Position numbers and translations under genes: made by a program
The notes under the pieces: generated by a model
Told to the model about the DNA's origin: nothing
Databases searched by the model: none
Seen by the model: only the letters and a program-made list of their open reading frames with translations
NCBI GenBank assembly: GCA_025808415.1
Contig: CP075525.1
Location: forward strand, 2,837,501 to 2,901,500
Source: Cyclobacteriaceae bacterium
Lineage (GTDB): Bacteria; Bacteroidota; Bacteroidia; Cytophagales; Cyclobacteriaceae
Direction of reading: 5' to 3'
Length of the DNA stretch: 64,000 nt
Shown here: piece after piece, positions 55,327 to 63,472 of the stretch
Layout of the letters: the number at the start of each line of letters is the position of its first letter
Numbering within the stretch: position 1 is the first letter of the stretch

Positions 55327-55398
55327 CGTCATTGCCTGCCTGTTCGGCAGACAGGCTTCACCCCCTCGCTCAATTCCACCCTTCCGTTCGCAATGTCG
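55327..55398. repeat. Degenerate palindromic interspersed repeat
   Basis: Starts CGTCATTGC and ends GCAATGTCG, an inverted pair with one mismatch, 72 nt overall, with an internal GCCTGCCTGTTCGGCAGACAGGC hairpin (arms near 55333-55357). It belongs to the same family as the repeat at 28248-28351 but is shorter and more diverged inside. It fills the 96-nt gap between GH105 and PL1. Confidence 0.65.
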
Positions 55399-55400
55399 TT

Positions 55401-56939
55401 CTATTTATTTAATTCAATACTTAAAAACAATAATGAAGCTAAGCCTTTATAATCGTCAATTCTCCTTTCGGTTGAAATGTAGTATTCAAAATCACCTTTT
55501 GAATTTTTCGGATTCAGGGTACCAATCTTCACGGTTTGATCCAGATGAAGATTTCCGGCATCATCCACAAACACATACTGATCTAACAACGCATTGAAAG
55601 CTTCATTGGCTGTAACGAGATATGACTCATCCAGAAAACCTTGCCGATGACCCTTCGCAAACGCGTAGGCAAACATGGCCGAACACGATGTTTCAATCCA
55701 GTTACCCGGTTGATTGCCTTTATCCATCACCTGGTACCAAAGTTTAGAAGAGGAATCCTGATACTTTCGCACAACAGCGGATAAATCCTGTAGTATTTTT
55801 ATAACTTCATCACGCTCGGGATGATTTTCAGGAATATAATCCAGGCTCTCCACCAACGCCATCAAATACCAACCAACTGCTCTTCCCCAGAATTCTGGCG
55901 AGGTTCCCCTTTCGGGATGTGCCCACACCGGGTTTTTCGATTCATCCCAACCGTGATACAACAAACCGGTTGTCGGATCCAGTGTACGTTGATAAATCAG
56001 TTTGATCTGGTGAATGGACTCATCAAACCATTCGGGCTGATTGTATGCCTTGGCATATTGCATGGAAAAAACATCAGCCATAAAAATCCCATCCAGCCAC
56101 ATTTGGTAAGGATAAATTTCCTTATGCCAGTATCCTCCATCACTGGTCTTTGGTTGTTGTGCCAGATGAAGTATCAATGTATCGGCAATCGCCTTGTACT
56201 TTGGATTTTTGGTTTCTTCGTGCAAATAAATCACGACACGACCCGGAAGAATATCATCTAATTTGTATTCTTTCATATTATAAACACCCGGCTCGAAGGA
56301 ACCTTCATTGGTAATAAAACCATCAACCCATTGTTGGGCATACAATACATAAGAATCACTTTTAACTTTCTTTCCCTGGCGATAAACCCCCGCCATAAAA
56401 AAGCTATACTCATAATTCCATCGGTCTGGGGCATAGATGGGAAATTTCTCCAGATCCGGATACTGATTCATGGTGCTGTTAACCAATGCTGATGAAAAAT
56501 CAGTTACCGCTCCATTCTTCTTTTCATATTCTCTCAATGGAGTTAGAAAAGAAACTTCAAAACGGGTATCAACTTCTTGCGTTGAAGTAATTACTTCCTG
56601 TTTACTATTTCCAGCTTCTATCAGAAAAGTAAAAACAGGTTCATTTGAATTTAACGTGTATTCCAATATCAGGAAATCCGGGGACTTGTCATCGTCTGTA
56701 TCGATCAGCCCAACCGGCACCTCAGTACCAAAATTCCTGTCGGTAACAACAGGCGTTGTATGCTGCACACCCGGGGCTCGTTTAATCAATTCCTTCCAGT
56801 CGATAAAAATTACAACTTGCTCGGACTTCTTAGGAACTTCATAGTTACGCTCTACAGTAATCAGTATTGAATCAATGTCGGAAGCCTGCTTATTGCAAGC
56901 CATTAAGAGAACCAAGGCTAAAAATAATAATCTGTACAT
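55401..56939 (-). CDS. GH105 unsaturated (rhamno)galacturonyl hydrolase with N-terminal extension
   Basis: A 512-residue lipoprotein ('MYRLLFLALVLLMAC'). From about residue 145 to the end it is an (alpha/alpha)6 GH105 domain: 'YPYQMWLDGIFMADVFSMQYA' with the catalytic Asp, 'LLYHGWDESKNPVWAH', 'SPEFWGRAVGWYLMALVE', 'GNWIETSCSAMFAYA'. About 120 residues precede it ('ITVERNYEVPKKSEQVVIFI', 'FLILEYTLNSNEPVFTFLIE') and resemble the beta-sandwich start of DUF4861 proteins, including the gene next to it. GH105 hydrolyses the unsaturated uronic acid left by lyases. It follows DUF4861 by 6 nt. Confidence 0.9.
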   Translation of the reverse strand: MYRLLFLALVLLMACNKQASDIDSILITVERNYEVPKKSEQVVIFIDWKELIKRAPGVQHTTPVVTDRNFGTEVPVGLIDTDDDKSPDFLILEYTLNSNEPVFTFLIEAGNSKQEVITSTQEVDTRFEVSFLTPLREYEKKNGAVTDFSSALVNSTMNQYPDLEKFPIYAPDRWNYEYSFFMAGVYRQGKKVKSDSYVLYAQQWVDGFITNEGSFEPGVYNMKEYKLDDILPGRVVIYLHEETKNPKYKAIADTLILHLAQQPKTSDGGYWHKEIYPYQMWLDGIFMADVFSMQYAKAYNQPEWFDESIHQIKLIYQRTLDPTTGLLYHGWDESKNPVWAHPERGTSPEFWGRAVGWYLMALVESLDYIPENHPERDEVIKILQDLSAVVRKYQDSSSKLWYQVMDKGNQPGNWIETSCSAMFAYAFAKGHRQGFLDESYLVTANEAFNALLDQYVFVDDAGNLHLDQTVKIGTLNPKNSKGDFEYYISTERRIDDYKGLASLLFLSIELNK

Positions 56940-56945
56940 ACCAAC

Positions 56946-58190
56946 TTATTTCTTAACTACTTCAACACGTACAGGACTTGCCAATTTTTTCGCTTCTTGT
57001 TCCAGGTATTTTAGAAATGCTTCTTCCGTTTTAATTCCATCGGGTTCTCCTTCCCAGGCAGCAGCAAAGTAGTAGGTTAATTTTCCATTGGAAGGTTTCA
57101 TTTTTACAATGTGGCTGAAATCGTCTTCTGTGAATCCGATAAAGTCTGATGCGTTGAATAAAACGGCTATCCCCAGGTTATCATCGTTAAGGCTTTGTTT
57201 ACCGTAGGTGGCGAGGTATCCATATTGATCAGTGCTGCCTTTGTGAGTAAACAATTTTCCTTTCGGATCCTTGATTAATCCTGAAGAGATATTGTCCCAG
57301 GCATCACTCATCGAAAGTGAAGTCTCTGTTAACCGACTACCGGCATGAATGGAAAGTTGGGATGACAAATTAGTTTTATTTGCTCCGGCTTTCCAACCGT
57401 AGTAATTGGTAAGGATCGAAGAGTAAACAACTCCGTTTTCGGTTATGCTGCACTCCACGCTATCGGTAATTTCAACCCGGTGCGCTGCTTTACCATCAAA
57501 ATAACCAATGGACCCAACCCCTAACGACTTGGCAACCTTCAAAACATCCATGCCCCACTCCTGCATGCTGTGGTATGAATCAAAACCATCTAAACCTGCT
57601 TTGTGTAAGGCAGGTTCTTTCACAGTTTTACCAAATACATCAACAGCATTTCGCTGATCAAGATAAAACCGGTACCCTACTTTATCCGATTCCCAACCCG
57701 GGCCTTCATAACGGATATACCACGAATGGTCTTTATGCTGCGGTGGCACACGCAAATGTGTTACATTTTTAAAATCACCTCCTATGTATTCGCGATTTTT
57801 CCACTCGCCACCAAATTTTGGAGAAAGTTCTGCCTGTGTGCGCTTTGGATAGACACGATTTACTTCACCAGTTTTGGAATACCGCACGGTTAATACAATC
57901 GATTGGTTTGCATTCAGTTTATCCAACACAACCGCAATACCACTATTTAGTTTATCCTTTGTATTATACTGGCTGGGTATTTCGGTCTTATCAGCAAATA
58001 CAGCAAAGGCTTTTTCATTGAAACTTTTTGGTAGCTGATTTTCAGGAACTAAGGCTAAAACATCAGCGCGGTCAAATGCCGCAGGATTGGAAACCTTAAC
58101 CGTAAATGATTCGCTGAATTCTTTTTTCTGCGAAGTTACTTCACAAGCCATGCCCAACAGCAGCAAACTGATAATTAAACTGGTTTTCAT
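56946..58190 (-). CDS. DUF4861 family lipoprotein of pectin PULs
   Basis: The ATG at 58190 gives the leader 'MKTSLIISLLLLGMAC'; the frame extends to 58244 and would overlap GH28. The 414-residue protein covers DUF4861: 'FTVKVSNPAAFDRADVLALV', 'WYIRYEGPGWESDKVGYRFY', 'WGMDVLKVAKSLGVGSIGYF', 'YYGWKAGANKTNLSSQLSIH', 'YYFAAAWEGEPDG'. The family recurs beside GH105, GH28 and PL1 genes in Bacteroidota, so an enzyme or binding role in pectin breakdown is likely. I cannot name a reaction from the sequence. Confidence 0.8.
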   Translation of the reverse strand: MKTSLIISLLLLGMACEVTSQKKEFSESFTVKVSNPAAFDRADVLALVPENQLPKSFNEKAFAVFADKTEIPSQYNTKDKLNSGIAVVLDKLNANQSIVLTVRYSKTGEVNRVYPKRTQAELSPKFGGEWKNREYIGGDFKNVTHLRVPPQHKDHSWYIRYEGPGWESDKVGYRFYLDQRNAVDVFGKTVKEPALHKAGLDGFDSYHSMQEWGMDVLKVAKSLGVGSIGYFDGKAAHRVEITDSVECSITENGVVYSSILTNYYGWKAGANKTNLSSQLSIHAGSRLTETSLSMSDAWDNISSGLIKDPKGKLFTHKGSTDQYGYLATYGKQSLNDDNLGIAVLFNASDFIGFTEDDFSHIVKMKPSNGKLTYYFAAAWEGEPDGIKTEEAFLKYLEQEAKKLASPVRVEVVKK

Positions 58191-58215
58191 CTTCTTAAGA
58201 ATTGAGTTAGCTAAA

Positions 58216-59622
58216 CTACTGATTCGATTTAAGTTCTTCCCCATTTACCTTAACATTGTTAAGCGTAAGGCCCTTATAGCCTTTTAGTACATTTCCTTTC
58301 TGAACGTTGTCAAATGAGCAATCCTCAATGAGGATATCTTCTACCGGATAATCTTCTTCAGCTTCAATGTAAATGCCATACTGAGATTTTTTACTCGTGA
58401 CGTTTTTCACCTGTATATTCCGGACTACCGGATGATTATCACCTGTTTCGTTGGCATAAAACATGTAGACATGCACCACGGCTTCATCTACATCGCCAAT
58501 GGTAACGTTGCGCATAAATACATTTTCTATAACACCGCCTCTTCGCGAATTTGACTTTAGGCGCAAGGCGCGATCCAGGTAGGGACTGTTCATTTCACAG
58601 TCTTCGGCAAATACATTCCTGACATTGCCGGATATTTCACTGCCAATCACCACACCACCGTGACCATCCTTCATAACACACTTGCGCACGATAATATTTT
58701 CGCTGGGCACATTCACTCTTCTGCCATCATGGTCGCGACCAGATTTTATGGCAATGCAATCATCACCGGTATCAAACACACAACCCTCAATTAAAACGTC
58801 CTTGCTGGATTCAGGATCACATCCATCACTGTTGGGGCCATGACTGATTACTGTAACATTCCTTATCGTAACATTTTCACTTAACACCGGGTGAAGAACC
58901 CACATGGGTGAATCTTTAATCGTTACTCCTTCAATCAATATATTTTTACATTTGTACGGCTGCACAAAACTGGGGCGCAGGTAATCGCCTTCACCAAAAA
59001 TACGTTCACTTACCGGAACACCTTCTTCCGCCATTTTTTTCAAGCGTTCGTTGGCTGGCTTTTGCTGATGTTCCCGGGCTTCACGGTTTACACCGGCATG
59101 TCCCCACTTGCCTTTCCAATACCACCAGTGATCATCATCGGCCTGGCCGTTTAATTCACCTTCACCGGTAATGGCAATATTTTCTTGTTCGTATGCATAA
59201 ATCAATGGCGAATAGTTCATGAGCTCAACAGCTTCAAAACGTGTGTATACCTGGGGCAGGTATTTGTTCGGATCACGGCTGAATAAAATCTTAGCCCCTT
59301 TCGAAACATGAAGGTTCACATTGCTTTTCAGGTGAATAGCACCACTGAAAAATTTTCCTTCCGGAACCACTACCCTGCCTCCACCGGCTTCATGGCATGC
59401 CAGTATCGCCTTCGCAAACGCATCAGTACAATCGGTAATGCTGTCGCCCACTGCTCCGTAATCCGTAACCAAGAAATCCTTATCCGGAAAAGTTGGCGGA
59501 ACAATGCGCGCAAGAATAGTTTCTGCTTCCTGCCAGGGATCAACAGCCACTGGTGCTGACTTGTTAGAACATGAGTTAAGCACAAAAATCAGCGATGCCA
59601 GTACAAATAATTTTTTATTCAT
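58216..59622 (-). CDS. GH28 polygalacturonase (lipoprotein)
   Basis: The ATG at 59622 (or 59625) starts the leader 'KLFVLASLIFVLNSC'; the frame extends to 59661 into CE12. The 468-residue beta-helix begins with 'VTDYGAVGDSITDCTDAF' and has all GH28 catalytic motifs: 'NSDGCDPESS' (NxD), 'DTGDDCIAIKSG' (DD), 'DGHGGVVIGSE' (GHG) and 'RALRLKSN' (RxK). The inverting enzymes cleave galacturonan or release single residues. The insert near 160-220 suggests exo activity, a weak inference. Confidence 0.93.
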   Translation of the reverse strand: MNKKLFVLASLIFVLNSCSNKSAPVAVDPWQEAETILARIVPPTFPDKDFLVTDYGAVGDSITDCTDAFAKAILACHEAGGGRVVVPEGKFFSGAIHLKSNVNLHVSKGAKILFSRDPNKYLPQVYTRFEAVELMNYSPLIYAYEQENIAITGEGELNGQADDDHWWYWKGKWGHAGVNREAREHQQKPANERLKKMAEEGVPVSERIFGEGDYLRPSFVQPYKCKNILIEGVTIKDSPMWVLHPVLSENVTIRNVTVISHGPNSDGCDPESSKDVLIEGCVFDTGDDCIAIKSGRDHDGRRVNVPSENIIVRKCVMKDGHGGVVIGSEISGNVRNVFAEDCEMNSPYLDRALRLKSNSRRGGVIENVFMRNVTIGDVDEAVVHVYMFYANETGDNHPVVRNIQVKNVTSKKSQYGIYIEAEEDYPVEDILIEDCSFDNVQKGNVLKGYKGLTLNNVKVNGEELKSNQ

Positions 59623-59626
59623 CATT

Positions 59627-60373
59627 TTACTTCTTTTTAATAATACGGTTAGCAAGTTCAAGCTTCAGGTTTCGTATTTCTTCAAGCACAAGCTGAGCAA
59701 TGAGCCGCGCACCCAGCTCATTAAAATGCGTATTGTCATCTTTACCTTCCGGATAGTTTGGATGCTCACCTGGCTTCAGTTGAAGAAACAACAGTTTTGA
59801 ATTCTCCATGCCAAATTCCTGATACAAAGCCTGACTGCTTTTATCCAGATCAATCAGCGGTGCGTTCATCTGCTTGGCCACCGTATGCACCAAAGGCGAA
59901 TACTCCGGATGACTCTCCATAATCTTTCCTTGCTCATCAAATCTTCTTCGGGCAACCGGTGTCAGTAAAACCGGAACAGCTCCTTTTGCACGAGACTCAG
60001 TTATAAATCGAGAAAGGTTTTTCTTGTAGTCTTCCGGAGCTGTATAGCGATCAGTCTTTTCCTTCGATTCATCGTTATGACCAAACTGAATGAATACATA
60101 ATCACCGGTTTTCAACTTTGCTGAAACGGTACTCCAACGCCCTTCACTAATAAAGGTACGCGTGCTTCTTCCATTCATGGCATGGTTCTCAACTACTACT
60201 GTTGAATCAAAAAAATGAGCAAAGGGCATCCCCCATCCAGTTTCAGGATAAGCTGTACTGGCTTTTGATGCCATCGTAGAGTCACCAATAAGGTATACGG
60301 TTATCTTGTTCTGCATACCAGAGAACGGTACGATGAAAAAGAAGACCAACACATACAGCAATGAACTCTTCAT
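59627..60373 (-). CDS. CE12 SGNH esterase (rhamnogalacturonan acetylesterase type)
   Basis: A 248-residue exported SGNH hydrolase. Blocks read in order: 'VYLIGDSTMASKA' (nucleophile Ser), 'HAMNGRSTRTFI' (Gly/Asn oxyanion), 'FIQFGHNDESKE' (block III) and 'KDDNTHFNELGA' (Asp, His). This matches rhamnogalacturonan acetylesterases, CE12. The signal peptide is 'LLYVLVFFFIVPFSGMQ'. It removes acetyl groups from pectin so that lyases and GH28 can act. Three nucleotides separate it from the PL1 gene upstream. Confidence 0.92.
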   Translation of the reverse strand: MKSSLLYVLVFFFIVPFSGMQNKITVYLIGDSTMASKASTAYPETGWGMPFAHFFDSTVVVENHAMNGRSTRTFISEGRWSTVSAKLKTGDYVFIQFGHNDESKEKTDRYTAPEDYKKNLSRFITESRAKGAVPVLLTPVARRRFDEQGKIMESHPEYSPLVHTVAKQMNAPLIDLDKSSQALYQEFGMENSKLLFLQLKPGEHPNYPEGKDDNTHFNELGARLIAQLVLEEIRNLKLELANRIIKKK

Positions 60374-60376
60374 GCC

Positions 60377-61816
60377 TTATTGATTTTGACCTTCAACGAT
60401 ACTTTTAACCAGGCTATTGATATACACTTCAATATTATCATATGCTGTACTCAGGTTGCGGCCATTGGCATTGGGCGTATTCGGATCAAGTTTCATCTCG
60501 ATTTCCCAAGCATCAGGCATTCCATCACCATCGGTATCCAGCGGAGCAGGCAAACTGTTCAGCACAGGCCATCCACCCACATCTTCCTGGCTGTCGATGA
60601 TACCCGGAAGACCGGTTTCGGAACCATTGTAAGTTGCTGTGCCCGTGCTCACTTCTTCTATCACACGCGAGTCGACAGCATCGCGCTTAAGGCTGGCGCC
60701 AGCATGGGCTAATACCTTATCATAGGCTTGTACTGCTGAATGTTGAGAAGTCATGATGAACGTTATCGGTGCATTCAGCTTAGAGGCACTTTCTGTAGCG
60801 CCATTTTTATACGTTACGCCACTCCAGTTATTAGCGGTAGCAACAGCACTACCGTGAACATAATTTCCATCTACATAAAACTTACCATCTCCGGGGCGGT
60901 CTTGAAACACTTCTTTATAAGCAACCAAAATACGAGACTGATTAGAGGTAGTAGCTGGCCCAGGTTTATAGTAGTTGTTCACCATGTTGTAGTTTCCGTT
61001 TTCACCTCCATAAGTGCCCTCACCTACCCAATTGTATACAACATTGTTTCGGTAATCTACATGTTCGTTTGGATAGGGATTGCTGGCGCTGTATGTGCCC
61101 GAACGAAAACCGTTAAATCGTGGGGTGCGACTTTTATGGTGCGCCATCAGATTATGATGAAAACTGGCACGATCACCTCCCCAGATACCACCATAGCCAT
61201 GCTCACCCTTATCGTGCAATGACTTGTTGAGGCTTTCCGAAATGATGCACCATTGCATGGTAAAATCCTGATTAGCATAAAAAGAGGCAGCTTCATCGGT
61301 ACACCAACTCATGGAGCAATGATCGATGACAACATTTTTTCTGTATCGTCCCCAAATGGCATCACCTTCAACCTGTTTTTCATTACCCATTCGGAAACGC
61401 AAAAACCGAATGATCACATTATCGGCACCGACAAATACCGGATAATTTTTTATGGTGATCCCTTCGCCCGGAGCGGTTTGGCCGGCAATTGTAACGTTGG
61501 GTTGTGTTATGGTAAGATTGCTCAACAATTCAATCGTGCCGGATACTTCAAAAATTATAAATCGTGCCCCGGTTGAATTGATGGCTGCACGCAAACTTCC
61601 CGGGCCCGAATCATTGAGGTTCGTAACTTTAATTACCTGTCCGCCACGGCCACCCGTTGTTTTATTACCAAAACCTTCAGCCCCCGGAAATGCAAAAGCT
61701 TCTTCATCAACCGGCTGAGGCATATCAATTCCTGGTTCAGGGTCAGCCTCCGGGCTACAACCACTGAACCAAAGCATAGTAAACAACATGATCGCGTATC
61801 GAAAAAACTTTGCCAT
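60377..61816 (-). CDS. PL1-family pectate lyase (lipoprotein), second copy
   Basis: A 479-residue lipoprotein ('MAKFFRYAIMLFTMLWFSGC') with a beta-helix: 'AFPGAEGFGNKTTGGRGGQV', 'NLNDSGPGSLRAAINSTGAR', 'VVIDHCSMSWCTDEAASFYA', catalytic Arg in 'MAHHKSRTPRFNGF', and a 'DTDGDGMPDAWE' calcium loop. It shares its layout with the lyase at 53946 but has its own loop content (for example the insertion with 'SGTYSASNPYPNEHVDY'). Two lyases suggest different methylation or chain preferences. An intrinsic terminator lies between it and the DUF4957 gene upstream. Confidence 0.93.
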   Translation of the reverse strand: MAKFFRYAIMLFTMLWFSGCSPEADPEPGIDMPQPVDEEAFAFPGAEGFGNKTTGGRGGQVIKVTNLNDSGPGSLRAAINSTGARFIIFEVSGTIELLSNLTITQPNVTIAGQTAPGEGITIKNYPVFVGADNVIIRFLRFRMGNEKQVEGDAIWGRYRKNVVIDHCSMSWCTDEAASFYANQDFTMQWCIISESLNKSLHDKGEHGYGGIWGGDRASFHHNLMAHHKSRTPRFNGFRSGTYSASNPYPNEHVDYRNNVVYNWVGEGTYGGENGNYNMVNNYYKPGPATTSNQSRILVAYKEVFQDRPGDGKFYVDGNYVHGSAVATANNWSGVTYKNGATESASKLNAPITFIMTSQHSAVQAYDKVLAHAGASLKRDAVDSRVIEEVSTGTATYNGSETGLPGIIDSQEDVGGWPVLNSLPAPLDTDGDGMPDAWEIEMKLDPNTPNANGRNLSTAYDNIEVYINSLVKSIVEGQNQ

Positions 61817-61828
61817 ACTACACCAATT

Positions 61829-61869
61829 AAAAAATACAGGGTAGCAACATGCATCGCTACCCTTGTATT
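61829..61869 (-). terminator. Intrinsic terminator or attenuator inside the pectin PUL
   Basis: On the minus strand, a stem with GGGTAGC/GCTACCC core and flanking AATAC/GTATT pairs, interrupted by one A:TT bulge, a 10-nt loop, and six T at its 3' side (61829-61834 read as A on the plus strand). It lies 19-59 nt after the DUF4957 stop and 13-53 nt before the PL1 start. It should cut expression of the enzymes relative to SusCD and the lipoprotein. Confidence 0.85.
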
Positions 61870-61887
61870 AAACTTAACCTAACAAAT

Positions 61888-63459
61888 CTATTGAAGCCAA
61901 CGTGGGTCGCCCACCTGGTTATCGATCAACGTTTGATTGGTAACCGTAAAGTTACCTGCAGCAGCATTTACAAAACCAGGATTTAACTCGGTTGCGCTTA
62001 TTTGCGCAGGTGTTGTGTACAAACCCCCGAGTATGTTATAACAACTGTGTATGTTATTGTTGGCATAAGTTGGTGTGGCAGCCATGCTGGTTGCATTCCT
62101 TGTCCACACCCCACCATTCGCGGCCGTTGCCGCATCCTCCCTACCGGTTTCTACAAAAAGACAATTTCTCACCTCAATTGTTCCACCCACATTTGCCCTA
62201 AAAAGACCGGTATTGTTGCTGTCGTTTGTACCGATACATATTTTGTAGAATGTAGAATTCTTAAACGATGTATTGCTTGCCACCTGCATGCGCAGAAATG
62301 ATCGGAATGCATTGGCGAAGGTGCTGTTCTCTACACTAAGTGAACCAACAGTACCACCCCTGAAATCCAACCCATCGCCACCGGTTGCCGGAAGGATGTC
62401 GTGCACGTAAGAACCTTTGATAATAATAGAACCAAACTTACCAGCAGATGCGCTGGTATTGGTACTGGCAATCAGAGTATTCTGGTAGTGACTAATTTCA
62501 CAATCTTGGATAGAAAGCGTTGTGATGTCGCTACCAGCCTGGGCAATAAAAAACTGGCCTAAAACTGTAGCATCACCATCGCCACGGAAAACAATGTCTT
62601 TAAATTCTACTGTTGCTACTATGGTATTGTTTGTGAATTGACCATAGATAACGGGCTTATTAAATGGCAGATAGCCGCTTAACTTAACCGACTTGGTAAG
62701 TGCATATGAACCCAGGTTATATTGCCCCGGAAAGATCACAAATGAGGTGCCTGGTTCCGCCTCATCGAGTTTTGCCCTGATGTCATCTTCAGGATGGATG
62801 GCCAATGCACCACCCAAATCGATAAGGGTTACAAATGCTTTAGTACCCCGTGTTTTGGTGCCATTTTTAAGAAGCACGGTGTAGCTTGTTTCACCGGTTA
62901 ACCCGGTAATAGTAGCTATACCGGCTTCTTTTTCAGCAGGTGTAATGTCGCGTTGAACATTGCCCGGATTGATAATAAAATTGGTAACCTGGCTATTGGA
63001 CGTCCACCGCAAGGTAGCTTCGGTAGCGGCAATGTCACCGGGTTCAATGGGTAAATAAATATTTTCCTCAGCAGTCATCACCGTTGTGGTTATCCATTTG
63101 GAATCAGCCACACCCGGCTTGTTGCTAACACCTTTAACCCTGATGGAGTATTCTGTTTCACCTTCAAATATCTCTAACACAGGCAGGTCATCGGGTAAAA
63201 CGGTTAATGTGCGGATGATCGTGTTGAATTGAAGGTTATCTTCACTGAATTCAACAATGTAATGGTCTGCATCATCGCGCACATTCCACGTAAGTTCAAT
63301 ACTGGTAAGGTTGCGTACACGGGCCGTTAAGCCTGTGGGTGAAAACACACGGTCAACATCCAACTCTGTAACAAGTTGATCGATTTTATCTTCACAGGCC
63401 ATAAAGCCCAGGGTCAATGATCCGACCAACACACACGTGATTAAATATCTCATTTTCAT
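61888..63459 (-). CDS. FnIII plus DUF4957/DUF5123 lipoprotein, likely surface glycan-binding or lyase-like
   Basis: The ATG at 63459 gives the leader 'YLITCVLVGSLTLGFMAC' after a short basic start; the frame extends to 63489. About 523 residues: two fibronectin-III-like domains (about 35-125 and 130-215, 'TSIELTWNVRDDADHYIVEF' and 'IAATEATLRWTSNSQVTNFI'), then a beta-helix with DUF4957 ('SFVIFPGQYNLGSYALTKSV') and DUF5123 ('SFLRMQVASNTSFKNSTFYK', 'LNPGFVNAAAGNFTVTNQTL'). The order after SusD is that of surface glycan-binding proteins in pectin PULs. No catalytic motif seen. Confidence 0.82.
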   Translation of the reverse strand: MKMRYLITCVLVGSLTLGFMACEDKIDQLVTELDVDRVFSPTGLTARVRNLTSIELTWNVRDDADHYIVEFSEDNLQFNTIIRTLTVLPDDLPVLEIFEGETEYSIRVKGVSNKPGVADSKWITTTVMTAEENIYLPIEPGDIAATEATLRWTSNSQVTNFIINPGNVQRDITPAEKEAGIATITGLTGETSYTVLLKNGTKTRGTKAFVTLIDLGGALAIHPEDDIRAKLDEAEPGTSFVIFPGQYNLGSYALTKSVKLSGYLPFNKPVIYGQFTNNTIVATVEFKDIVFRGDGDATVLGQFFIAQAGSDITTLSIQDCEISHYQNTLIASTNTSASAGKFGSIIIKGSYVHDILPATGGDGLDFRGGTVGSLSVENSTFANAFRSFLRMQVASNTSFKNSTFYKICIGTNDSNNTGLFRANVGGTIEVRNCLFVETGREDAATAANGGVWTRNATSMAATPTYANNNIHSCYNILGGLYTTPAQISATELNPGFVNAAAGNFTVTNQTLIDNQVGDPRWLQ

Positions 63460-63472
63460 AACAATCATTCGA

